In this document: positions 40,501 to 53,573 of the stretch, piece by piece
How positions within the stretch are numbered: the stretch's first letter is position 1
Layout: every line of letters starts with the position of its first letter
Assembly: GCF_040054535.1 (NCBI RefSeq)
Contig: NC_090782.1
Span: forward strand, 23,838,501-23,902,500
Direction: 5' to 3'
DNA length: 64,000 nucleotides
From: Antennarius striatus
Lineage: Eukaryota > Chordata > Actinopteri > Lophiiformes > Antennariidae
Notes under the pieces: model-generated
Database searches by the model: none
The model's input: only the letters and a program-made list of their open reading frames with translations
What the model was told of the DNA's origin: nothing
Translations under genes and position numbers: made by a program

Positions 40501-42202
40501 GGGCATCTACCAGGATCTCCTCGGTCTGTCGTTTGAGCTGGTGGACGGCGCCGCCGTCTGGCACCCAGACGTCACCCTGTACTGCGTGAAAGACCGCCTC
40601 AGTGGTCAGGTGGTCGGACAGTTCTACCTGGACCTGTACCCCAGGTGAGGGCCCGGCAGGGCGCCGCTGAGCACCGTCTCTGCTAAAGACGTCGACGTTT
40701 GACTCCGACCCGTCTTCACAGGGAGGGGAAGTACGGCCACGCCGCCTGTTTCGGGCTGCAGCCCGGCTGCCTGCTGCCCGACGGCAGCCGTCAGATGTCG
40801 GTGGCCGCCATGGTGGCCAACTTCACCAAGCCCACGGCCGACGCCCCGTCGCTCCTGCAGCACGACGAGGTCGAGACGTACTTCCACGAGTTCGGCCACG
40901 TCATGCACCAACTGTGTGCTCAGGTCAGTAGGTGCATGTAGCATGACTGTAGCATTAGCATCAGTGTAATGCAGCACTAGCGTAGGTGTGATGTAACACA
41001 AGCATCAATGTAATGTAGCACTAGCCTAGCACTCCTCCTGAGTGAGATCATTCATGCTGTCATCGACCCCCCCCCCCCCAGCGGGCTGATAACAGACCAA
41101 TGAACTGTGTCCCTCACGTGACTCAGCACGCCGTGTCATTGCAGGCGGACTACGCCATGTTCAGCGGGACGCACGTGGAGCGGGACTTCGTGGAGGCGCC
41201 GTCTCAGATGCTGGAGAACTGGGTGTGGGAGAGGGAGCCCCTCCTGAGGATGTCCCGCCACTTCAAGACCGGCAAGCCCCTCCCCAACGAGCTGCTGGAT
41301 AAGATCCTCAAGTCCCGTCTCGCCAACACCGGTGGGTACCGGACAGGACGCCGTCCCGTTGCGCTGTTACCGTGGTAACCGCTGCCTTCTTCCACAGGGC
41401 TGTACAACCTGAGGCAGATCGTTCTGGCTAAGATGGACCAGGCTCTGCACACCAGGCAGGGACTGGACCCGGCAGAGGAGTACGCCCGTCTATGTCAGGA
41501 CATCCTGAGGATCCCGGCGTCACCAGGTCACATGACCTAACCCTAACCCTACCTCCATTCATCACGACCTCTTTAACCTTCATCCTTTTCCGTCCTGCTG
41601 TCTAGGAACCAACATGCCGGCGACCTTCGGGCACCTGGCGGGCGGCTACGACGCCCAGTACTACGGCTACCTGTGGAGTGAGGTGTTCTCCATGGACATG
41701 TTCTTCGCCCGCTTCAAACAGGAGGGCATCATGAACCCCAAGGTGAGGAGTCGGGTCACACCTGGTCACACCTGGTCTGTTGTTGTTTTTACCGGGGACT
41801 CTTTGATCTTTGAATCTATATTTGAGTACAGCATTTTCTACACTATAAGGCGCACCGTCAGATTTTGAGAATTAAAGGCTTTTAGGTTCGCCTTATGGTG
41901 TGGAAAATATTCTAAATATTCGAGGTTAACGTCGCTGTTTAGCCTAGCTTAACTCAAAGGCTAGCAGCAAAGGGAAACAGTCCACATACCTTTCATTCTG
42001 TTTTGCTGACTGAATTGCTCTCTCCTGATTGGTCCTCCAGGTGGGTCTGGACTACAGGAAGTTCATCCTGCGTCCCGGCGGCTCTGAGGACGCCTCTGAG
42101 ATGTTGAGGAAGTTCCTCGGGCGAGAACCCAAACAGGAAGCCTTCTTATTGAGCAAAGGACTGACGGTGGAGCAGGACGCCGGCACGCCGTGTCCCTGCT
42201 GA
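37578..42202 (+). CDS. thop1: Thimet oligopeptidase (THOP1, M3 metallopeptidase)
   Basis: Cytosolic zinc endopeptidase that cleaves short peptides (neuropeptides, proteasome products). Exons 37578-37590, 38354-38560, 39172-39320, 39410-39517, 39604-39864, 39942-40077, 40163-40305, 40421-40644, 40722-40923, 41145-41331, 41398-41526, 41606-41742 and 42041-42202 join to 685 residues (human 689). The zinc site HEFGH is at 40885-40899 (residues about 469-473), with the third ligand expected in the nearby [12 protein letters not shown]. The substrate-loop region [16 protein letters not shown] is intact. Conserved blocks such as [15 protein letters not shown] and [14 protein letters not shown] leave no doubt. 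The first coding exon contributes only 13 bases. The neighbourhood (sgta, slc39a3) separates it from neurolysin. Confidence 0.96.
41833..41908. mobile_element. Short palindromic MITE in thop1 intron
   Basis: Starts ATTTTCTACACTATAAGGCG and ends with the inverse GCCTTATGGTGTGGAAAAT, about 76 bp in all. This CTATAAGGCGCACC pattern is familiar from tiny palindromic elements scattered in fish genomes. Confidence 0.6.
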
Positions 42203-42305
42203 CCAATCAGAGCTGCCGACCCCGCCCCCCCAGCGGTACCTATCGGGTTCGAAGAGGAAAAAAAGGACTGTTTTATTAGAAAAAAAAAAGTTTCACATGG
42301 GTAGA

Positions 42306-42322
42306 AATAAAAGGTGAATAAA
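42306..42322 (+). terminator. thop1 polyadenylation signals
   Basis: Two overlapping-range AATAAA motifs (42306 and 42317), about 105-120 bp after the stop. Confidence 0.7.
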
Positions 42323-43832
42323 AATGAATTTAAGCAACTTCCTGCGTCTGAATGTTCCGCTGAATCAGCAGGTCATCGAACCCGCACTGAACAGGAAGTT
42401 GTCATAAACAAACAAAAATGTATTTAAGGTGGTCGTCACGTGACTTCCTGATAGTAAAAACAGTGGACACAGGAAGTGACATCAGTCACTGCTGCAGTGT
42501 GAGTCATGAACAGCAGGTGGCGGCGACGGCCGATGGAACTCCACGTTTTCTACTCATCCCGGTCGCTTAATTTTGTTTTTCGTTGTCTAGAATAAGGAAG
42601 TAGCACCAAAACAAACGTCATCGGGTGCATTTCATTCGTACCAATGGGAAAACGAAGGAGGCGGAGCTAATCATCCTCTGTCCATGGGGAGACACAGGGA
42701 AACAATTTAAAAAAACAACAGCCTGCGGGTGAAATCGAAGAACAAACAGTTCGATGGGCAGGAAAACATCATCATCCGACGTCCCCCACCGGGACTTCCT
42801 GTCGGATGATGACATGCAACACAAACAGGAAGAAGTGAACATCAGAGCCACATCTAGACGCGTTCTGGTCGGTTCTGCGGAACCATTCGGGTCAGGATGG
42901 GTGCGTTAGATTCATCCTACCTGATGGAACACTTTCCACAACCCTGGCTGGAGGACAGGGTTGTAACTGTTGTACTTCATCTAGCTCCTCCTCGTCATCC
43001 TCGTCTGCATCTTCTCTGTAATTAGCGGTGAGCTGCAGCTGTGAGGCCCGGCCCCCAGGGGGCCCCGACTCCCCCCGGCCCCACTTAGTAACACTCAGGT
43101 GAGATCAACAGGAGCCAGGGAGTCCAGCTGATACAATGTGAGTCTTTCCAGGCGCCCACCCCCACCCCTCCCCCAGAACAGAACCCACGGAACCAGGACG
43201 GAGTTCTCCGAGGTTCTTTCAGATTCACCCTCACCTAGCCTAGTCTATATGGCTAGCCGCTAACAGTTACAGTTAGCTGGGCGGGTTAGTTTAAGCAATT
43301 AATTCAGAACTAGTGTATTAAAACCACTAAAGGAGTTAGCTTAGCATATAGCGGTTCAGTGAAGCAGCATGGTTTAGGATTGCTAAACATGCATTAGCAT
43401 AGTTAGCTTCAGAAGGGTTTCATTTAGTGGAATAAGGTTAGCTAGATTAGCACAAATAGATCAGACCACATTGGGTTTATACTGGTCCAATTCTTCTAGA
43501 GACCTTTCAACCAGACCCAGATTTAACCAGATCCTCAGTGATCCAGGACCTCTTCTGTCCTGCTGTTGAACGTGTTCTGCTAAACGAGTCCAGAACTTGA
43601 TTGATGGTTCTGGAATCGATGACAGAACCTCAGCAGAACCCTGGCAGAAGAGTGTTCCACGGTTGTGTTTTGGGCTCCTGGCTGCAGGAGCAGCAGGAGG
43701 TCATTGGGGACAGCCGTCGTCCTGGAGGAGACTCTGGAGGACACAAACAGGTGGAGCCGGAGGGAGGGAGGGAGGACCAGACGACCGTGGCGGCTCGAAG
43801 ACGACGGATCTCAGGTTGTCGAGCGGAGGAAG
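42323..43832. other. Intergenic between thop1 and nwd1
   Basis: No supported gene. The last 250 bp before 43833 stay open in the nwd1 frame and may be 5' UTR. There are a few CTAGCTTAGC-type low-complexity motifs around 43240-43450. Confidence 0.4.
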
Positions 43833-46800
43833 ATGTGGAACAGTCCGGCGGCGCCGGAGGGGGACACGAACCTGCAGGATGTCCTGAGAGGACGGACGGT
43901 TGGAGTTCAGAAGATGAAGAGCAGCTCCAACATGATCCGAGTCTTCATCAGCTCCACATTCACAGGTCAGAGCTGCTTGTTGTTCTTGAACGTGTCGTCT
44001 GCGGTGCTGATGGCGCCGCCGGTAGTCATGACGACGGTTAGACGAGGATGCAACGTCATCCGCGTGTGGCGTCACATCCATCGACAAAGATCGGATCGGC
44101 TTCTTCCTCCTTGCAGACAAAACGCTAAATTAATATATATGCTGATGATATGCTAATGACATGCTAATTATAATGGAGCAGATCAGGTATGATGTCATAG
44201 GGGTTTGATCAAGTAACGTTCAACAGAGAAAGTTCATTTGACGTCTCTGGATTGGGGTCAGTTTGATCTCGTCTAACATGCATTAGCCCCGCCCCCCCAG
44301 CGGCAGTAGGTGTGACCTCACTTTGGGTCACGTTTCAGGAAATTTTTGGGTTCATGTTTCTGCTGCTTTATTCTGAGCGTTTCCATCAAACCAACAACCA
44401 TCAGATATGAGCAGCGAGAGGAAAGCCTTACTGGAGAAGGCTTACCCAGAAGTCCTTGCTTTCTGCCGCAGTCTGGGGTTCACCTTTGAGGTCAGAGCTC
44501 GATCCAGTATCTGATCAAATCATATATCAACTGTGCAAAGACTCGCCGCCATCTGCTCACTGACTACCTCCTGGTAGGTGGTGGACCTGCGTTGGGGGAT
44601 TCGAGGCGTGTCCTCTGGCGACCACGAGGCTGGTGAGATCTTCCTGCAGGAGATACAGAACTGTAAGAGGATGTCCGCCGGTCCAGTCTTCATCGTGAGT
44701 CTTTTAAATTGTTATTCGCCACTTCTAAGGGAGTGGGTGTGGTCAAAGATTCTAACTTCTTGACTTTCTGTTCTGGCTGGTCCCCGAAGGCGCTGCTGGG
44801 GAACCGGTACGGCCATCGCGCACTTCCTCGCCTCGTCCCTGGGAAACAGTTCGAAGCTCTTCTGTCCAGACTGTCCAAAAACCCTGAAGGCGTCAAGCAG
44901 CTGAACCGGTGGTTTCTAAAGGATAACAATGCTGTCCCGCCCGCCTACGTTCTCCAGCCAATCACGACTCACTTCCCCTACTACAGCGACCTGCGTCTGG
45001 AGAGCAAGCCGCGGCGGGACAACAACGTCCTGGCGTGGCGTTTGACCGAGACTCAGCTGCTGCAGTTGCTACGTTCAGCTGCTGCGGATGCCGAGGCGGC
45101 CGGTGACATCACAGCCGAACAGAAACACCGCTTCTACGCGTCAGGTTCGGTAGCATCCTGCGTGGTTGCCACGCCTTGTTTTGTACCTTCTGTTAATTCC
45201 CGAGAGTGTTCCTGTTTGTGTCCACAGTTACTGAGCAAGAGTTCGAGGAAGGCTTGTGGACGGGGGTCGCCAAGCAATCCGCTCTGCTCTTCGTCCGAGA
45301 GATCCCCCGCCAGCGGGTGAGGGACGGTCCCAAACGTCTTGCCAAGTTCATGGACTTGAAGGCTGAAGGTCTACTTGATGCGGAAGCTCAGGGACTCCTG
45401 ACCGCCCTCAAGGCCCGCCTCTACGAAACCTTGCAGAGTGTCCTCAACCTGCATTGCGTGGAGCTCAGCAAAGGCAGCATCGACCCGAAACGCAAAGACC
45501 ACGCCCAGTACCTAGACGGAGTCTGCGAACAGTTTGTCTCTCAGATGAAGGCCAGGATCGAAACGATTGCAGATTCCTCGACGGGGGAAAGGCGAAGGAA
45601 AGTATGGGGAAGCACTGAGGATGAAAACGAGGACTTGCGTGACCGGGTGGCCGAGGAAGTTTGGCAGCACGTCGTTGCCAGCGCCAAGTTCTGCAGGGGG
45701 GTCTATGGCAGGGAGGGGCTTCTGGGTAAGCTGTGCTTTACCATGTGGGAGTCCACCCAAGTGGATCACAGCCCCCTGGTAGTCCACGGGGCAGCTGGGA
45801 TGGGTAAGACCGCCATACTCTGCAAACTGGCACAGGAAATGCGGAGTATCTTGGAGGCAGGGGCAGTGGTGGTGATCCGGCTGCTTTCTATTCATCATCC
45901 GCAAAGACCCGACATCGACCACGTCCTCCGTGACGTCTGTCTTCAGATCTGTCTGGCTTGTGGTCTGGCCCTGCCCTCACCACTGATGGCCAGTAGCCAC
46001 GTGGAGCTTCTCCGATTCTTCAAGACTGTCCTGGCCGCCATTTCCCAACGGGCGAACACTCTGCTCATCATCCTGGATAATCTGGACCACCTCTCTGACC
46101 GACACTCCGCCCACAAACTCCACTGGCTGCCCACCAACATTCCCCCCAATGTCCACCTGGTGGTTTCTATGGATACCAACAGTGAGGTTTTTGCCAACAT
46201 GCGCCGGAAGTTGTCGTGTTCGGAGAGCTACTTCGAAGTGGGGCGTTTGTCTGGCGATGAAGGGAAGAAGATAGTGGAGGCGGACCTTCGAGGCGCTCTG
46301 AGGACGTTGGCGCCTGAGCAGACCGCCGCCGTGCTGCAGCGCTTTGAGGCCACCGGCTGTCCTCTGCACCTGAAGCTGATGCTGTCTGCAGCCAGACGCT
46401 GGGCGTCCTTCACGCCAATCGCAGAGGTACAGCTAGGGGCGGATGCACAGGAAGTGATGTCACAGCTCTTCCTGACACTGGAGAAGAAACACGGGAAGGA
46501 GCTGGTGTCCTGCGCCTTAGGGTACATCGCCCTGGCCAGGTGAGAGGGGTGGCGCGAACGTTAGTCAGTTTACTTTTCTTAGCAAGGAGACAAATATGTA
46601 GCTAGGTTGACACCCCTTTTTGTTGAAAAGTGTCCACACTTTACAGGGAGGGTCTGCTGGAGGCGGAGCTACGTGATGTAATGTCCCTGGATGATGATGT
46701 CATCTTTGAGGTGTACAGGTACTCCCTGCCTCCGACCCCTTCCCTGATTCGGCTGCCCCCCTTCCTCTGGGCCCGACTTAGATGGGACCTTGAGGAACAC

Positions 46801-49134
46801 CTGGAGGAGCGCTGGACGGGAGGGGTCACTTACATCACCATCGCCAACTGGTAAAGGGCGGGGCCAATGACCACTCAGGGAAAAGTGCTAAGTATTAAAC
46901 GTCACGTTTGTGTGTGCAGGCGAATGTTGGAGGCCGCTTCAGCTCATTATCTGACATCAGATAGAAGAGGGCGGAGCCTCAGGAATCTGGCAGAGTACTT
47001 CCTGGGTCGGTGGGCGGGGAAACTGAAGCCGTTGGCGCTACCTGGCCTGTCGCTGCTGCTCTCCGACAGAAAGGTGGCGACAACAAGGACCGACGTGAAA
47101 GTTTTTATGTTTTCCACAAGAACCCAACCGGGCCTTTCCTCAACACTCACCAAGGTCCTGATTGGCTGTGTGGTGTCTTAGGTTCCGCCCCAGCCATTGT
47201 GGTTTGCTCCAGGATTGGCCAACGTCAGGAAGCTTCAGGAACTTCCCTATCACCTGCTACATGCAGGCCTGTGGGATGATCTGCGACAGGAAGTCATCGG
47301 TAAGGTTAGCATGTGCATTAGCTTGTTCAAAAGCTCTATCATGTTCATAGTACACAGTATATACAATATAGCACATAGTATATACTGCACTGTATGGAGT
47401 ACATGAACTATATAGTAAATAGTATATAGAGCATAATACACAGTTTACACTATGTAGTAGACAGTATATACTTAGAGTACATAGTATGAGTATCTAGTAC
47501 ACTGCATATGCTACATAGTACATAGTATGTACAATATCTTACATAGTATACAGAACATAGTGCACAGCATATACTATATAGTATATACTTTATAGTATGT
47601 AGTGTATGTATAGTACGCAATTTATACTATACAGAACTAAGTATGTACAGCATTGTACATAGTATATACTACATAGTACACAGTACATACTATATAGAAT
47701 ATAGTGCATAGTATATACTACACAGTACGTATCTCATATATTCATGGTACTGGTGTGTTTTCCAGGCAGTGCTGAGTGGCTGTACTGTAAGAGCAGGGTG
47801 TGTGGGGTGTCCAGTGTGATCCAGGATCTGGACCAGTGCTCCCAGTACATGGACTGCACCGAGACCAGACTGGTCCGAGACACTCTAGTCCTGATGAAAC
47901 CCAGTCTGGACTTCTTGGAGGGTCACATGGGTCAGTGTTCTGTTTAATGATTTAACTTTTCAAACATGAGAGTTTATGGGACCAAATGAAAACCAGCGGT
48001 TCTGTCCGGGTTCAGATATGTCCCTGTTCTACACCGAGCTGCTGGCCAGACTCTCCTCTCTGGCCACGCCCTTCCCTTCCCTGATTGGCCAGCTGTGTAG
48101 ACAATGTGAGGAATGGCTGCTGACCAGCCCCGAGCCCATCCTCATCCCAAAGTGCAGCTTCCTGCAGCAGCCAGGGGGGGCGCTGCAGAGCAGCCTGACT
48201 GGACTTCATGGAGGTCAGAACGTGTCCGTGTAGAACCGAATGCTAATTTAACGTCAAAAAAAGTTCAGAGAAATGTTTCTAAAGGCCGTCCCTGGACAGC
48301 AGAAGATTTTTATATTTATGTTTGTTACAGAAAACAAAACAGATACAAGTAGGCAAGAGTCACAGTTTTTATGAAGTTCGTTTACTTCGTTATTCTCATT
48401 ACATATTCTAATAATAAAAAGTTATTACAAAACTCATGTAGCATAATTATGTGTACATTAACAAATGAACAATATCAAAGTCTGTGAGAAACTTTAGTTA
48501 GCTAGTTAGTAGAGATGAGCAAATACACCACTATCTGTATCTGTTCAACCAACTAGATTATCTGTATCCGTATCTGTATTCGGAATGGGCGGGGCTTAAA
48601 CAGGAAGTGGGTGTGGTTCGACCGGAAATGGGTGGGGCTTAAATCATTACATTGTTTTAAGACTAAAATTGATATGATCACAAGTTGCTGTATTTTTGCT
48701 TATTTTAAAACTATTTACAAAACAGCCTCAAAATTGAAATTCAAATAAATGTTTTTGTTCACAAAAGTAAGAGAACTATTTACAGAACAAGTTTTTTATG
48801 AAATCAGTCAGAACATGAATATTCTTAAGTCTATGAATGAATATTTACTGAAGAGCCTCAGAATTTAGATTCAACGCTTTTTGATCACAATAGTAAAGGA
48901 ACTATTTAGAACGAGTAAACACAAAGTGCATTAATGAAGTGCATGCGATAAAAAAAGTAATTAACTAGAAAGTATGCATGAACAGGAAATGTCGTACTCA
49001 ACAAAACTTTGTAAGTTTTTTTTCTTCTTTTTCATTTTAATGTTTTTCTAGTACTTTTTTTTTTCAATTATTTATTTTTAGTACCTAATGCTATTGCCTT
49101 TTTTTTTCACATAAAGTTAAACAATATTGATTAT

Positions 49135-49209
<75 letters not shown>

Positions 49210-50835
49210 AACGAGTATCCGGCTCAACCCTACTAGTTATTTTGTTAGTTAGGTGTGAGGCGTTCAAGTTTAAGTTAGATAGTTAACTAGCTATTTAGTT
49301 ATGTAGTTCGTTAGTTAATTAGTTATAGTTAGTTAGTTAGTTAGTTAACCATGAGGCGTTCAGGTGTAGTCTGGTTACCTGTCCGTCTCTCTTCAGGCGT
49401 GCTGTGTGTGGATGTCAGCAGGAGGGCGGGGCTCCTGCTTGCGGGTTCAGACGATGGCGCGGTGGCGGTGTGGAGCCTTGGCGACCAGCAGCTCGTCCAC
49501 TTCCTGTTGGGACACACAGGTCGGTGGTCGATCGACCAGTTGTAACAACCGATGTTTGTCATCGTCATCACACTTCGTCACCTGCGATTGCGTAGGCGCC
49601 GTCCTGTCCATCAAAGTGATTGATGACTCCGCCCACTGCCTCTCGGCCGCCACTGATTGCTCTTTGAGAATGTGGGACCTGAAGAACGGCCAACAGCTTC
49701 AGTGCATCCAGGAGGCGGTGCCTGGTGACCCCGCCCCTCGATCGTTACACCTCCACCTGTCCGAGCAGAGCCGCATGCTCTTCATTTCCACCAGGTCACA
49801 GGTACGAGCGCCGGTTCCCGCCGTTAGCTTGGTGTTAGCTTGACTTTAGCTTGGTGTTAGCTTGAGATTAGCTTGAAGTTAGCTTGATGTTAGCATACAG
49901 TTCCTAACATGTGTCTCCTGCAGGTGAAGGTGTGGAAGCTGGACGGCGCTGAGCTGGTCAGCGCTGGTTCCGATGGAGGGGGTGTGGTTCTGGGCGTTCT
50001 GGGGGAGGCGGTGGTTTCCCTGCTGGATGGGGGGCGGGTCCGGATCCGTCATCCCGCCGGCAGGACGGGAACCGTGGAGGCGCAGCTGGAGGAGAAACAT
50101 CTGACCGTCGCCAGCTGGGTTTCAGTCCCCAAACACGGGAAGGTGTTTGTGGTTTCTGAGGGCGGGTTCCTCCACCAGGTGGGACCAGAACCAGAACCAG
50201 AACCAGAACCAGCGTCACATTCTGGGATTCAAAACCCTCCAGGATCTGTTTTCAAGGACCATTTCTCTGTCCAGGTTTCCAGGACCGGCCGTCACACCGC
50301 CGTCCAGTTGGATCTGGTTCCGTCTCTGCTGTCGGTGACCGAAGATGAGAAAATCCTGATCGCAGGTGCGTCAGGTTGAAGGTTCGAATCCCGCCTCACA
50401 TTGTTTCCTTGAATGTTGTTAACGGCGCCGGTTCCCTCCTCCGGGTCCGGTTCTGTCTGCAGGGTGTGATCGGACCCTGAGCCTCTTTCACGTCGACCCT
50501 GTGGACCGGTTCCTGGACCTCCATCACGACGAGACCGTCCTGTCTGTCTGCGTCTCGTCAGACAGCCGGGTGCTCGTCTCCGGAGCGGCTGACCAGCTCA
50601 TACGGGTAACACACCGCCACAATAAAAGTCCTGCAGCTGCTTCACAATAAAAGTCCTGCAGCTGCTTCACAATTGAAGTTCTATCACTCCGTCACAATAA
50701 AAGTTCTGGAGGTGCTTCATAATTAAAGTTCTATCACTCCTTCACAATAAAAGTCCTGCAGCTGCTTCACAATAAAATGTTGCTGCTATAATTTAAGTTT
50801 TATTATCAGTGGTTCAGGTGGCGTTCAGGTGCAGC

Positions 50836-50866
<31 letters not shown>

Positions 50867-52438
50867 CTCTTCCTCCTCCTCTTCTTCCTAAGCAGCCGTA
50901 TCCGTGTGTTCTTGTGATTTTGAATAACCTTTATTAGGTCTGGTCGGTGACGACCGGCGCTCTGCTGGACACTCTGTGTGGTTCCGACGCCGCCGTCACC
51001 TCGGTGCTCCTTCACGACGGCCTGCTGATCTCAGCCTCCACGGCCGCCGCCTGGGTCCACCTGTGGAACCTGAAGTACGACGCCCGACACAAATCCACCG
51101 CCCACATCCCCACTGGCTCCGCCCACGTCGCCGTCGCCAAGGACGCCGACCGGGTTTTTTACGTCCGGCAGCAGAACCAGACGGAGGTCATCAGCTGGAA
51201 CAGCCTCACAGGTCAGGGTTTGGTTTGGTCCAGGGGGGGTTTGGTTCTGGGGGTGTTGATCTGGGACAGGAGGGGGGGGCGTCGCCGTGTACCCACCAGC
51301 TTCTCCTCCTGCAGGTTCCCTGTCTGAGCGTCTGGAGGCCTCCGCTGAGGTTTGCTGCCTGGAGTTGGCGCAGCACAAACGTCTCCTGCTGTGCGGTCTG
51401 ACCACCGGTACCGTCCTCATCTACCCGTTAGCCCTCCCCCAGGAGACCCTGTGTATCCCCCCCCCGGAGAGCCTGTCCAGGGTCCTGTGCCTGGCTGTCA
51501 GCTCCCAGGAGCGCCACGCGGCGGTGGCCTACGAGGACTCCGTCAGCCTGTTCGAGATCACCACCAGAGACAACTTCCCGCGGGTGGAGGGGCCGCTGAG
51601 GACCGTCTCCTTGTCCCTCCTCCACGCGCCGCTGTCCTCCATGGCGCTGCTGCCCGACCGCCGGCTGGCGTACGGGACGAGCTGCGGCGAGGTGAAGCTA
51701 CACGACTTCCGGAGCGGCGGCGGTGCCGACCTGGAGCCCCACCGTAGCCGGGTGACCTGCGTCAGCGCCAGCAACTGGGGGACCCACGCTCTGGTGGGCT
51801 CCGAGGACGCCGTCCAGCGGCTGTGGGCCCTAAAACCGGTGGCGCTGGACCACACCATGGAGTACAAGGTCACCCCCCCCCCACACACACCATGTCAGAA
51901 CCGGGGGTGGTTCCAGGTCTCTAACAGGGCGTCTCTCTCCGTAGGGGTTTTGTTTCGAGGGCGTTCTCTGCGCCGCCTTCTCCGACAGCGACCACTTCGT
52001 CTTCACCGGATCGCAGGACCGAACCGTCAAAGTCTGGGACGTCAAGACGGGTGAGTGACCCCCGGAACCTGAACCCGACCCGGGTTCCTGTCGACACGTG
52101 ACCCCATCGGTTCTACCCCCCAAACAGGGCAGCTGCTGTTCGTCCAGTACGTCTACTCGCCCGTCGTCAGGATGGTGACCTACAGGAACGGCTTCGTGGC
52201 GCTGACCCAGCAGGGCGCCGTCATCAGGGAGGTGTTCCGCTGCCCGGATCGGGTCAGCCCGGACTACAACCCGCTGAGGAACGTCAAGGCGCAGTACCGG
52301 GTCACCTCCAGGGAGAGGGGGCAGGACGACCAGCAGGGGGCCGGCTCCGAGCTCCAGGGCTACAACCCGGCCCAGTTCAACCTCAACCTCATCAGCATGC
52401 TCCGAACCAAACCCTCCGCCACCTGCCTCATACTGTAG
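43833..52438 (+). CDS. nwd1: NACHT and WD repeat domain protein (NWD1-type)
   Basis: Large STAND-type NTPase related to NLR/APAF1 proteins. Nineteen exons (43833-43965, 44405-44490, 44578-44694, 44790-45144, 45228-46539, 46647-46850, 46920-47073, 47182-47299, 47766-47930, 48016-48213, 49397-49519, 49596-49801, 49924-50178, 50275-50365, 50463-50605, 50938-51211, 51315-51868, 51945-52050, 52128-52438) join to 1634 residues; human NWD1 about 1564. The N-terminus has the DUF4062 signature VFISSTFTDMSSER and VVDLRWGIRG. The NACHT part has a P-loop GAAGMGKTA (residues about 418-426) and a Walker B LLIILDNLDHL (near 508). WD repeats start near residue 948 and include GSQDRTVKVWDV. VPPQPLWFAPGLANVRKLQE and YLDGVCEQFV match NWD1. 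The start Met is uncertain because the frame is open upstream. A teleost NWD1 paralogue is the alternative. Confidence 0.85.
47340..47745. repeat. Degenerate TA-rich satellite in nwd1 intron 8
   Basis: Roughly 400 bp of variants of ACATAGTATATACTA / TATAGTATATAC with no constant unit length, filling the intron between 47299 and 47766. Confidence 0.8.
48214..49396. other. nwd1 intron 10, AT-rich, with a long TG tract
   Basis: Longest nwd1 intron (1.18 kb). It holds AT-rich DNA, a (TG)n tract, and TTAG/TTAGTTAG repeats at 49220-49350. No ORF supported. Confidence 0.6.
49136..49206. repeat. (TG)n microsatellite
   Basis: About 35 uninterrupted TG units in nwd1 intron 10. Confidence 0.95.
50620..50780. 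repeat. Short tandem repeat around CACAATAAAAGTCCTGCAGC
   Basis: Five to six diverged ~30-bp units in nwd1 intron 15, followed by a CTTCCTCCTC pyrimidine tract at 50835-50890. Confidence 0.75.
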
Positions 52439-52575
52439 GGCCCCCGGGGCCAGCCCTCCCCATCAACAGGGGCCACAAGGTCACTGATATTTTTCTGAAC
52501 TACGGTAGTTAGTTTTATATTATCGGTTTATAACGCCAGGAACACTTCTGTGTGGTCGGTTCCGAAGCTTTAGAG

Positions 52576-53058
52576 CACATGTGTCAAACTCAAGGCCCGG
52601 GGGCCAAATGTGGCCCTCCACCTCATTTTATGTGGCCCTTGAGAGCATAAAAAGTCAGAATGTCTAAAAATAGGTCAAAAGTGTAGTTTGACCAGAAACT
52701 ATATTTCCCATAATTAAACCCATTTTAAAATTTAAAAAAAGTCGTGTGAACAAAGTTAACATCCTAACTTGTGTCTGGTGTTATTTTTCTTGATTGATAG
52801 TTTGATCCTTGATTGATGGAGTTCTGTGGGTCTAATAACCAGACAAATTAAAAGGATTTATGTTAGAACAGAGAAACATTTTTCTGTGTAACTGTAATGT
52901 TTGTAACTTGAATAAATAATAAATTCAGAATTATTTAACATTAAGGACTAGTTACATTTATTTTACATTGAGTTACATTTATTAGTTACATCTGGCCCTT
53001 TGAGGACAGCCGTTACGCTGATGCGGCCCTCGATGAAAAAATTAGTTTGACTCCCCTG
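52576..53058. mobile_element. Non-autonomous hAT transposon with exact 8-bp target duplication
   Basis: CTTTAGAG is duplicated at 52568-52575 and 53059-53066. The element between starts CACATGTGTCAAACTCAAGG and ends GTTTGACTCCCCTG, so its short inverted ends share the GTCAAACT core. It is 483 bp long, contains GGCCCTCCACCTC and TGGCCCTT-type subterminal motifs and no transposase. The 8-bp duplication and the end sequence are typical of hAT elements. Confidence 0.9.
52911..52916 (+). terminator. Candidate nwd1 polyadenylation signal inside the hAT element
   Basis: This is the first AATAAA after the nwd1 stop codon at 52438. ATTAAA variants at 52714 and 52847 are also within the element; none lies between the stop and the element. 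Confidence 0.4.
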
Positions 53059-53066
53059 CTTTAGAG

Positions 53067-53573
53067 GCTCCGCCCACGACGCAGAGTGGGCGTGGTTCAC
53101 CTTCATTATTAAATAATTTGATGTTCCCTGAAACAAACGCGGCTCTGCTTAGAATGAATATTGTTTACGGTGGTAAGCAAATATTTACTTAATGCTAATT
53201 TATATTTATTGTTTAAAGCTAATAATTTCTAAAAACTAATTGCTAAAGCTAATGATTTGTTAGCTACTGGTTAAGGCTAACCAGTGGAACCGGTACCTGT
53301 GGTGGGTTTAGGTGGTTTTCCTGTGCAGTACCTGTTTGACCCTTCGGGGGCGCTGTGACCCACATACCTGTTGAATGAGAGAGCTCTGCTGGACTGGGGG
53401 GGGTCAATAAAACTAAATGTGTCTACACACATAGTGATGTCTAAAGGGCGGGGACACCCCCCCCCCCCAGTCTGCTGGTGGAGTCCCAACAGGAAGTGTC
53501 ACCTGTCGTTAAACATTAACCGTTTCAGCAACAACACCTGAACCAGTCGGTGGAGGAGCAGCAGAGCAGCAGG
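53067..53573. other. Intergenic between nwd1/hAT and pdzk1ip1
   Basis: About 500 bp without a supported ORF; it should contain the pdzk1ip1 promoter and 5' UTR. No clear TATA box. Confidence 0.4.

Noticed and set aside
43597-44156. three overlapping forward and one reverse ORF around nwd1 exon 1
   Set aside because: Only the frame giving VFISSTFTDMSSER after splicing to 44405 is supported; the others are shadows.
50366-50400. tRNA-like end (GGTTCGAATCC) at the start of nwd1 intron 14
   Set aside because: Only about 30 bases fit and the rest of a tRNA is missing.
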